Part shown: piece after piece, positions 57,632 through 64,000 of the stretch | Layout of the letters: each line of letters begins with the position of its first letter | Position numbering within the stretch: the first letter of the stretch is position 1 | Notes under the pieces: generated by a model | The model's database searches: none | What the model was told of the DNA's origin: nothing | The model's input: the letters and a program-made list of their open reading frames with translations, nothing else | Source of the DNA: DATAGF01 sp963834875 | GTDB taxonomy: Bacteria > Actinomycetota > Thermoleophilia > Miltoncostaeales > Miltoncostaeaceae | Length of the DNA: 64,000 nucleotides | Assembly: GCA_963834875.1 (NCBI GenBank) | Contig: CAWIDG010000006.1 | Span: forward strand, 1-64,000 | Direction: 5' to 3' | Translations under genes and position numbers: made by a program

Positions 57632-58802
57632 TTGCGACAGCCCCTCAGCCCGCGCCGAGCCCTGACCGGGGCGGCGATCGCCCTGGCGGCCGGCGCCGCG
57701 CTCGCGCTGCCCTCGACCGGGATGGGCGGCGTCGCCGCGGTCCAGGACGACGTCCTCACCACGGCGTCGATCGCGGAGATCCCCCAGCGCCTTCAGCTGG
57801 TGAGGAACACGCAGGCGAAGGTGGCGCGCTTCGACATCCTCTGGTCGTTCGTGGCGAACGGTCCGCAGCCGGCCAACCCGGCCGACCCCAACGACCCGGC
57901 CTACGACTGGACGCGCGTTCGACCAGGTGCTGATCGGCCTCGACCAGGCGAACATCACCCCGATCGTGAGCACGTACAGCACGCCGACGTTCGCGGTCGA
58001 CGGGCGGAACACCAAGTTCCCGAGCCAGTACAACCCGAACGCGCCGATCCCGCAGGCCTACGGGTTGTTCATGAAGGCGGTCGCAACCCGCTACAGCGGG
58101 TTCTTCACCACGAACATCGGCGGCGTCCCGACCAAGCTGCCGCGCGTGCGCCACTTCGAGATCTGGAACGAGGCCAACCTCAAGAACTTCTTCCGCTTCA
58201 ACAACTCCAGCAACGTCGGCAAGTACAAGGGCCTCGTGAAGCAGGCCTACAAGAACATCAAGGAGGCCCAGCCGAACGCCATCGTCATCGCGGGCGTGGG
58301 CGGGCCGCGCAGCAGCGGCGGCAACGGGAACATCAGCGCCAAGGTGTGGATGAACAAGCTGGTGAGCGACAAGTCGGTCAAGTTCGACGCCTACTCGCAG
58401 CACATCTACCCCTCGCAGGCGCCGAAGTTCACCTCGGAGGCCTACGCGAAGGTCTTCCCGACCTGGGACAGCCTCGACCTGATCCTCGACACCCTGGACA
58501 AGAAGCGGAAGGGCATGAAGCTCTACGTCACCGAGGCCGGCTACACCACCGGCACGACCCCCTTCCGCACGGTCAAGGTGACGCCGTCCGTGCAGAACAA
58601 GTACCTGAAGCAGATCTACAACCTGCCCAAGGTGAAGGGCCCGCGAGTCGCCGCCGTGGTCTGGTTCAACCTCGAGGACAACGTCAACTGGCCCGGCGGG
58701 CTCCTGCGGGCGAACGGCGGCAAGAAGCCGAGCTACAACTCGTTCGTGAGCTACGCGCGGCGCCCGATCCCGCGCAACCTGAGGTCGGCGCTGGCCAACT
58801 GA
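57632..58802 (+). CDS. secreted clan GH-A glycoside hydrolase, one frameshift
   Basis: Start TTG 57632 follows GGGAGG and gives a signal peptide (LTGAAIALAAGAALALPSTG). The frame changes near 57918 (ending ...PAYDWTR), then QVLIGLDQANITPIVSTYST. Clan A catalytic residues: RHFEIWNEANLKNFF (acid/base Glu after Asn) and LYVTEAGYTTGTT (nucleophile Glu). About 390 residues. GH5/GH39-like family; the substrate is unknown, but a secreted endo-glycosidase is the usual role. The gene is less GC-biased at third positions than most here (many AAC/AAG codons) and converges with the flavoprotein. Confidence 0.78.
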
Positions 58803-60298
58803 TCGAGACCGGGATGCTCTGCCGGAACCGGAAGAGGTCGTTCGGGTCGACCTGCCGCTTGACGTCGACCAGGCGGTCGAGGTTCGACCCGTAGTAGGCG
58901 GTCTTCCAGCTGGTGAGGTCGGGGTCGATGTAGTTCTGGTAGGCGTAGCGCGAGACGAACGGGCGCATCGCCGCGTAGAAACCGCGGATCCACGAGAGCG
59001 CCGCGGACTGCGCCGTCGAGCCGCCGCCCCAGTAGGCGGCGAACTGGCAGGAGTAGAGGGCGTCGCGGTGCACGAACGCCGTGGCGCCGGCGGGCACGCT
59101 GTTGATGGCCCCGCCGTAGGAGTCGAGGATGATCACGCCCGAGCCCAGTGACGACTGGCGCTGGCGGCGCTCGATCCAGCTCGCCATCGTCGCGATGCCG
59201 CGGCCCGACATCGGCGACAGCACGTAGCTCGACTTCGCCGCGAAGGGCTCGTAGGGCGGGCGGCGGCACTCGGCGGGCGACTCGCTCAGGCAGCCGGCCC
59301 AGCGCAGGATCAGGTCCATGTACGGCGAGGTGCCGACCTGCAGGCTGCGCGGCTGGGCCGCGGTGGTGAGCCCGCCGAGGACCCGGCGGAGCGCGCTCGA
59401 CGAGCCCATGTACTGGCCGAAGACGTTCAGGACGGGGCCGCCCGGACCCGTGCCGAGCGAGCAGAGCGAGAAGAGCTCCGGCGGCGCGTTCGGGCCCCAG
59501 CGCTGCCAGCGCGCCACCACGTCGCCCACGTCGTCCCAGGCGAAGCTCGCGAAGAAGTACGACGCCGTGCTCACCGCGTGGGTGGTGAACGTGAAGCCGG
59601 TCACGATGCCGAAGTTGCCGCCGCCCCCGCCGCGGCAGGCCCAGTAGAGGTCCGCGTTCTGGCGCGCGTTCGCGGTCAGCGCCTGCCCGTTCGCGGTGAC
59701 GATCGTCAGCGACCGGATGTTGTCCGACGTGGTCCCGAGCGCGCGGCCGGCCAGGCCCACGCCGCCGCCCAGCGCGAGGCCGCCCACCCCGACGGTGGGG
59801 CACGACCCCGCGGGCACGGTCAGGCCCGCGGGAGGCGAGGGCCGAGTACATGTCGATCAGGCGGTTGCCCGCGCCCACCTGCACGGTCGCGCCGCCGGGC
59901 GCCACCCGGATGCCGTTGAGGCGGGCGAGGTCAACGATCAGGCCGCCCTGCACCGTCGAGTAGCCGGCGTAGCTGTGCCCGCCCGACCGCGCCGCGATCT
60001 TCACGTCGTACCTGGCGCACCACTTCACGGCCTCGCGCACGTCCGAGACGCTGCGGGCCCGCAGGATCGCCAGGGGGCGCACGCCGGAGTAGCGCGTGTT
60101 GATCTCGCGCTGGGCGGCCCGGTAGCCGCCGCTTCCCCGGGTGATGAGGACGCCGGTCGTGGCCCCGGCGAGCTCCGACAGCGGGGGCTTCCGCGCCCGG
60201 CCCGCCTGGCCCGGCGCCGTCCCGGCGCCGACCGCCCCCGCGACGGCGGCCACGGCGACCGCGCCGCCGGCGCGGCGCAGGAAGGTGGCGCGGTCCAT
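58684..60298 (-). CDS. secreted berberine-bridge-type FAD oxidoreductase, one frameshift
   Basis: ATG 60298; twin-arginine-type signal (FLRRAGGAVAVAAVAGAV). FAD domain: KIAARSGGHSYAGYSTVQGG with the His link. After a shift near 59830, GSCPTVGVGGLALGGGVGLA carries the second Cys link, so the FAD should be bicovalent, unlike the flavoprotein at 31869. Substrate domain and ending KRQVDPNDLFRFRQSI follow. The family ends there (about 58815); the frame stays open to 58684, overlapping the glycoside hydrolase by 119 bases, so the real stop is probably lost by one base. Total about 500 residues. Confidence 0.8.
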
Positions 60299-60320
60299 GC
60301 CCGGCACGATGGCGGCCAGC

Positions 60321-61055
60321 CTACTCCAGCGTCGAGATCACGAACGCGATCGCAAATCCGACCGAGGTCACCACGCCGGCGAGCTTGCCGCCGTTCTTGA
60401 ACGCCTCGGGCATCATGGTGTCGGCCAGCATCGTGAGGATCGCCCCGCCCGCGAAGGCGAGCACGAACGCCGAGACGCCGGGGGAGGCGCCGTCGAGCAG
60501 GGCGAACCCGGCCAGGGACGCGAGCCCGCTGATCAGGGCGAGCGCCGTCCAGAGCCCCATGATCCAGCGCCCGCTGCGCCCCCCCTGGCGCAGGTTGGCC
60601 GTGGCCGCGAACGCCTCGGGAAGGTTCGAGAGGAAGACCGCCACCAGCACGGCGACGCTGACCCCGCCCTCCAGGAGGGTCATCCCGATGACGGCCGACT
60701 CCGGGATCCCGTCCAGGACGATTCCGAGCACGATCGCCAGCGCCACCCCGCCCGCGCCGGCGGCGGGGTCCATGCTCTTGCGGCCCTCCCCGCCCTTGCG
60801 GTCGATGATCGTGTCGCCCACGAAGAAGGTCGCGACGCCGGCGAAGAAGCCCAGCGCGGGGGCGCCCTGCCAGCCCCCGGCCTCAGTGAAGGCCTCGAGC
60901 GCGAGCTCGTAGGCGACGGCCGAGATGAGGACGCCGGCGCCGAAGGCGAGGACGAGCCCGAGCACCGGCCGGGAGACCGGCCGCCAGAGGGCGATGGCCC
61001 CGCCGATCACGAGCGACGAGGCCGCGAACAGCCCCCAGAGGAAGGCCTCGAGCAC
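60321..61055 (-). CDS. ZIP-family metal transporter
   Basis: 244 residues, eight helices. AIVLGIVLDGIPESAVIGMT in helix 4 is a variant of the H-N-x-P-E-G metal site (here D-G-I-P-E-S), and VFLSNLPEAFAATANL in helix 5 is the second site (N-x-P-E-A). The middle loop is Lys/Gly-rich. Imports zinc or another divalent metal. Intact. Confidence 0.85.
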   Translation of the reverse strand: MLEAFLWGLFAASSLVIGGAIALWRPVSRPVLGLVLAFGAGVLISAVAYELALEAFTEAGGWQGAPALGFFAGVATFFVGDTIIDRKGGEGRKSMDPAAGAGGVALAIVLGIVLDGIPESAVIGMTLLEGGVSVAVLVAVFLSNLPEAFAATANLRQGGRSGRWIMGLWTALALISGLASLAGFALLDGASPGVSAFVLAFAGGAILTMLADTMMPEAFKNGGKLAGVVTSVGFAIAFVISTLE

Positions 61056-61088
61056 CGCGGACGGCGTCGCCGGGCGCCGCCGGCCGGC

Positions 61089-61580
61089 TCAGTCCTCCTC
61101 GGCGAAGGCCTGCCGCAGGGCGGCCTCGTCCTCGTCGGAGAGGTTGGTGTGGATCAGCTCGGCGTCGGCCGCGGGGAACGCCTCACGCACCTTGTCCATG
61201 ACGGCGTCGGAGGTCATCACGAAGAGGGCCGAGGTCCCCGGCGTGATCTTCTCCCGCACCTCCTTGATGAACCCCTCGTCGATGCCGATGTGCGTGAGCG
61301 AGCCCGCCAGGGCCCCCGTCGCGGCCCCCACGGCCATCCCCAGCAGGGGGACGAAGAAGATCAGGCCGAAGAGGAAGCCCCAGAAGGCGCCGCCGAGGGC
61401 GCCGGCGCCCGTCAGGTCGCTGAGGTGCCGCGTCTTGGGCTTCTTCTTGCCCTCGGGCCAGGTCACGATGGCCGCGTCCTGCACCGTGATGAGCTCCTCC
61501 GACTGGAGGCGCTCGAGCGTGCCGAGCGCGTTCTCCGCGCCGTCTGCGGTGTGGAACTTCCAGACGGTGAAGGTCGCCAC
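61089..61580 (-). CDS. DUF1269 membrane-associated protein
   Basis: 163 residues. ATFTVWKFHTADGAENALGT, then the DUF1269 core LTGAGALGGAFWGFLFGLIF and GMAVGAATGALAGSLTHIGI (two Gly-zipper hairpins). TSDAVMDKVREAFPAADAEL closes it. Family function unknown; members occur near general-stress genes. Confidence 0.88.
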   Translation of the reverse strand: MATFTVWKFHTADGAENALGTLERLQSEELITVQDAAIVTWPEGKKKPKTRHLSDLTGAGALGGAFWGFLFGLIFFVPLLGMAVGAATGALAGSLTHIGIDEGFIKEVREKITPGTSALFVMTSDAVMDKVREAFPAADAELIHTNLSDEDEAALRQAFAEED

Positions 61581-61622
61581 GTCTCGCTCCCTGGAGGTGG
61601 TGGATGCCCGCGGCCGCGAAGG

Positions 61623-61790
61623 CTACCCGCTGACGCCTCCCGGGCCGCCCGCCCTCACCACCGGCTGGGGAATGACGCCGGGCTGGGGCTCGACGACGCC
61701 GACGCGCAGCGCCGTCAGCTTCACGTTGCCCAGCAGCGCATCGCCGAACGATCTGGTGCAGCGCAGCCGGATCTGCGGGGAGCCGGCCAC
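61623..61790 (-). CDS. possible small protein or fragment
   Basis: Starting from GTG 61790, VAGSPQIRLRCTRSFGDALL then GNVKLTALRVGVVEPQPG, 55 residues. The frame is open further up to 61860 as Arg/Pro-rich text after a TAG. The middle strands look protein-like, but there is no ribosome site or known family. Possibly the end of a degraded gene. Confidence 0.3.
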   Translation of the reverse strand: MAGSPQIRLRCTRSFGDALLGNVKLTALRVGVVEPQPGVIPQPVVRAGGPGGVSG

Positions 61791-61885
61791 CGCGCGCGCG
61801 GGCGGGGGCCGCGCCCCCCACCGCGGCTGGAGGGGGCCCGCGGGGCGCGCGCCGTCGCGATCCTATGTCGTCATGTCGCCGCGGG

Positions 61886-62128
61886 CTACTGCAGGTAGTC
61901 CTCGACCGTCTCCGGGTCGCGCGCCCTGACGCGGTCGGGGTCGAGGCCGAACTCCTCGCGCCCGCGGCGCTGGCGCAGCAGGTCCCACTGCCGGTCGAGC
62001 TCGAGCCGCACCTCGTCGAGCCGCCGGTGCTCGTCCTCCGTCATGCCCGCTCCGACCCCGCGGTCCTGCAGCGCCTTCTCCTCGGCGACGAGCTCCTCGA
62101 TCCGCTCCTGGATCTCCTCGTCCGTCAT
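61886..62128 (-). CDS. DUF2630 small protein
   Basis: 80 residues: MTDEEIQERIEELVAEEKAL, then RLDEVRLELDRQWDLLRQRR and a tail DPETVEDYLQ. This is the complete DUF2630 pattern (two helices, W-D-L-L-R-Q-R-R, V-x-x-Y-L-Q end), a family best known from actinobacteria. Function unknown. Confidence 0.9.
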   Translation of the reverse strand: MTDEEIQERIEELVAEEKALQDRGVGAGMTEDEHRRLDEVRLELDRQWDLLRQRRGREEFGLDPDRVRARDPETVEDYLQ

Positions 62129-62144
62129 CGCTCCTCCTGTGAGC

Positions 62145-62747
62145 TCATGGCGTTGACGTTCCCGCCCCGCCGCCGGTGGAATCCCTCCGCCAGGAGTAAA
62201 GGTAGGCGGTCGCGAGCGACCGGTGGGGCCGCCACCGCTCGCCGAGCTCCCGAACCTCGCGCTCGGTGGGGAGCGCGTCGAGGCCGTAGGCGGCCCGCAC
62301 GACGCTGCGCAGCCGCAGGTCGCCGGCCGGCAGGACGTCCTCGCGCCCGAGCGCGCCGAGCAGGAAGAGGTCCGCCGTCCACGGCCCGATCCCGCGCACG
62401 GCCACGAGCTGGGCGGCGACCTCCCCGTCGGGCAGCTCGTCGAGGCGGTCGAGCTCCAGGCGGCCGTCGAGGGTGCGCTCGGCGAGGTCCCGCAGCGAGG
62501 CGATCTTGTTGCGCGACAGGCCGACGGCGCGGAGCTCGTCGTCCGAGGCGCCGGCCACCGCCTCGGCGGGGGCGTCGGCGCCCATCAGCTCGCGCAGGCG
62601 GGCGAAGATCGCGGTCGCCGCCCGCGCGGAGATCTGCTGGCCCACGATCACGCGGGCGAGCAGGCCGAAGCGGTCGCCGGGCGCCCAGCGCGCGCGCCAG
62701 GCCTCCATGTCGACCGGCCGGACCTCGTCGATCACCCCCGCCAGCAC
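62145..62747 (-). CDS. AlkA-like DNA-3-methyladenine glycosylase
   Basis: 200 residues. Helix-hairpin-helix with LVAVRGIGPWTADLFLLGAL (G-I-G-x-W-T-A) and LPAGDLRLR with the catalytic Asp. FGLLARVIVGQQISARAATA is the V-x-Q-Q/Q-I-S helix typical of AlkA. Removes alkylated purines. GTG 62747 is the only start codon; homologous text seems to extend about 12 residues further up to the previous stop, so the start may be mis-called. Confidence 0.85.
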   Translation of the reverse strand: MLAGVIDEVRPVDMEAWRARWAPGDRFGLLARVIVGQQISARAATAIFARLRELMGADAPAEAVAGASDDELRAVGLSRNKIASLRDLAERTLDGRLELDRLDELPDGEVAAQLVAVRGIGPWTADLFLLGALGREDVLPAGDLRLRSVVRAAYGLDALPTEREVRELGERWRPHRSLATAYLYSWRRDSTGGGAGTSTP

Positions 62748-62785
62748 CGGGTCGGCGCGGCGCAGTGCCTCGAGGGCGGGCGCGG

Positions 62786-63232
62786 CTACCCGCCCCCGCC
62801 GGGCGGGATGAGCCGGAACACCGGGTGCCGGCCGGCCTCGGCGGCGATGGCCTCGAGCGGCGAGTCGGCCGAGACGTCGAAGTACGGACGGGTGATCGGG
62901 ACGTCGGCGATGTAGCGCTGCAGGACGGGCGCGGCCTCCTCAGGGCCGACCTCGACGGCGCCGACGTCCTCGCGGTGCGCGCCGCGCTCCAGGGTGCCGC
63001 GGCCCGCGGCCCGCAGGTTGCGGACCCAGCCGACCGCGCCGTACGGCGCGACCAGCCAGCGCCCGCCCTCGGCCTCGATCAGGTGGACCGGGGTGGTGTG
63101 CGGCTCGCCGGTGCGCCGGCCCGCAACGGTCAGGAGCCGGACGGACCCAGGGCCGCGCCCTCGCCGGACCGCGGCCGCAGTGAAGCGATTGAGCAGGCGG
63201 CGCAGGGCCCCGTACCGGTACCTCCTCGCCAT
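62786..63232 (-). CDS. deazaflavin-dependent nitroreductase-like protein (DUF385/F420)
   Basis: 148 residues. LLTVAGRRTGEPHTTPVHLI and WLVAPYGAVGWVRNLRAAGR are the F420-binding split-barrel motifs (T-x-G-R-K/R-T-G, W-x-x-N-L). Ends GRHPVFRLIPP. Known members reduce nitro compounds or quinones using F420H2. F420 use supports an actinobacterial host. Lies between a DyP peroxidase and the DNA glycosylase with small gaps. Confidence 0.88.
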   Translation of the reverse strand: MARRYRYGALRRLLNRFTAAAVRRGRGPGSVRLLTVAGRRTGEPHTTPVHLIEAEGGRWLVAPYGAVGWVRNLRAAGRGTLERGAHREDVGAVEVGPEEAAPVLQRYIADVPITRPYFDVSADSPLEAIAAEAGRHPVFRLIPPGGGG

Positions 63233-63257
63233 GCCGCCAGCCTACGCCCGCGGTCCG

Positions 63258-64000
63258 CTACGGCGTCCTCGACAGCACGCCGGCCAGGGCCGCGGTGGAG
63301 GGCGCGAAGAAGTAGCCGCCCCCGGTGGGCACGACGACCTCGCGGTCGATCCTGATGCGCACCGAGGGCGCCGTCGGACGCCCGCGGCATCTCGACGAAG
63401 CGCCGGCGGGCGCCCGCGTCCTCCTGGCCGATGAGGGGGTCGTGCCCGCCGCCCTCGGGCTGCAGGGGGTCGTTGGTCCAGTTCTGGGGCAGGAACTCGA
63501 ACTGGTCGACGATCGAGGCCATGTGCGCGGCGAAGACCAGGCCCCGATCGACGCCGTCGTCTCGGCGCAGGCGCCAGGGCTCGGCTGCGGTGGGTGGCCC
63601 GTAGGCGATCCCTCGACGGAGCATCAGGCGCGTCAGGGTGTCGCTCGCCCCGCCCTGCTCGGGGGTGACGTCGCGCGGGTTCACCTTGCGGATGTGGGCC
63701 GCGAACGGGCAGCGCGCGCCGTCGGGGTCGGTCGCCTCGTAGACGAAGTCGTTGCGCCGCTCCTGGGCGGGGTCGTCGCGGTCGGGGCTCGTGACGAGCG
63801 GGGCCCCGCCGGGCCAGCGGCCGACGAGCCGCGCCGCCGCCGCGATCGGGTCGCGCCCGGTCGCCCGGCCGACGCGGCGGGCGAGGGCCCAGAAGCCGGC
63901 GACGTCCTGGCGCAGCCGCCGGATGACCAGGAACGAGCCGTCGCGGCACCACGGCGGCCCCGGCAGCGGGCGGCGCCGCGCGGGGCGCACCGGGTCGAGC
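63258..64000 (-). CDS. DyP-type haem peroxidase, start beyond window
   Basis: The C-terminal 245 residues are here. GARCPFAAHIRKVNPRDVTP has the haem-ligand His, then LMLRRGIAYGPPTAAEPWRL, RGLVFAAHMASIVDQFEFLP, and NWTNDPLQPEGGGHDPLIGQ, all DyP-typical. A shift near 63385 moves to VRIRIDREVVVPTGGGYFFA and the TAG at 63258. In the DyP family the distal G-x-x-D-G-x-x-R lies further upstream, outside the window. Oxidises dyes, lignin-like phenols and Mn in relatives. Confidence 0.82.

Noticed and set aside
1..64000. CRISPR arrays, rRNA genes, prophage, toxin-antitoxin or defence systems
   Set aside because: I saw no spaced direct repeats, rRNA motifs, phage structural genes, integrase, nuclease-type defence genes or restriction enzymes. 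This is reading by eye, so weak cases could be missed.

Overview
The window is very GC-rich DNA with dense, mostly overlapping genes, many GTG starts and two mycobacterial/actinobacterial-type families (a deazaflavin-dependent nitroreductase-like protein and DUF2630). It is most likely from an actinobacterium, possibly a soil Thermoleophilia/Solirubrobacter-type lineage; that placement is inference from gene content. Many genes are split by single-base frameshifts, strongly clustered at the left edge (1-3235) and scattered over 4.7-12 kb, 28-36 kb and 49-64 kb, while 12.0-28.1 kb and 36.6-46.3 kb are nearly free of them. The frameshifted genes keep conserved sequence on both sides of each break, so most look like assembly errors rather than decayed genes. 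I annotate them as one gene each and say where the frame changes.

Layout. 1-5.8 kb: glycosyltransferases, a polysaccharide flippase, a methyltransferase and a DUF1361 membrane protein. 5.9-7.5 kb: a lower-GC patch with a methyltransferase, an excisionase-like HTH protein and short orphan ORFs, lying against two tRNA-Ser genes. 7.7-11 kb: a MarR-cupin pair with matching palindromic operators, then TetR plus a DHA2 multidrug exporter. 11-15.2 kb: two methyltransferases, a universal stress protein, an animal-type haem peroxidase and tRNA-Arg. 15.4-28.1 kb: one long leftward operon for a cell-surface polysaccharide. It carries four of the enzymes that make UDP-2,3-diacetamido-2,3-dideoxy uronic acids (dehydrogenase, aminotransferase, acetyltransferase, 2-epimerase), an initiating sugar-phosphate transferase, a glycosyltransferase, a chain-length regulator, a MurJ-like flippase, an O-antigen ligase-like protein and a PaaK/CapK-like adenylating enzyme. 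Most genes overlap by 4 bases.

28-29 kb: a relic patch (glyoxalase/VOC fragment, IS5-type transposase fragment). 29-36.6 kb: a LuxR-type TPR regulator, SnoaL-like and cupin proteins, a berberine-bridge-type flavoprotein, an AdoMet-decarboxylase-like protein and a long fusion of an FAD monooxygenase to an alpha/beta hydrolase. 36.7-44.1 kb: an AAA/HTH regulator, small zinc-ribbon proteins, secreted proteins and an SRPBCC-PRC fusion. 44.1-49.3 kb: a MocR-type regulator with paired CCAATC/GATTGG operators, a nicotinamidase-like hydrolase, PhzF, an XRE-cupin regulator, AzlCD and a GNAT protein; a 158-bp branched palindrome sits between the XRE-cupin and PhzF genes. 49.4-54 kb: a branched-chain amino acid ABC transporter with its binding protein convergent to the permease/ATPase operon across a strong bidirectional terminator. 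54-64 kb: housekeeping and redox genes (nitroreductase, LOG, MOSC, TadA, secreted glycoside hydrolase, second flavoprotein, ZIP transporter, DNA glycosylase, DyP-type peroxidase cut by the window end).

No CRISPR array, rRNA, replication origin or intact insertion sequence was seen. The most unusual features are the branched palindrome at 47168-47325, the adenylating enzyme inside the polysaccharide operon, the monooxygenase-hydrolase fusion beside a near-perfect 24-bp palindrome, and several protein-operator pairs that can be read directly from the sequence.
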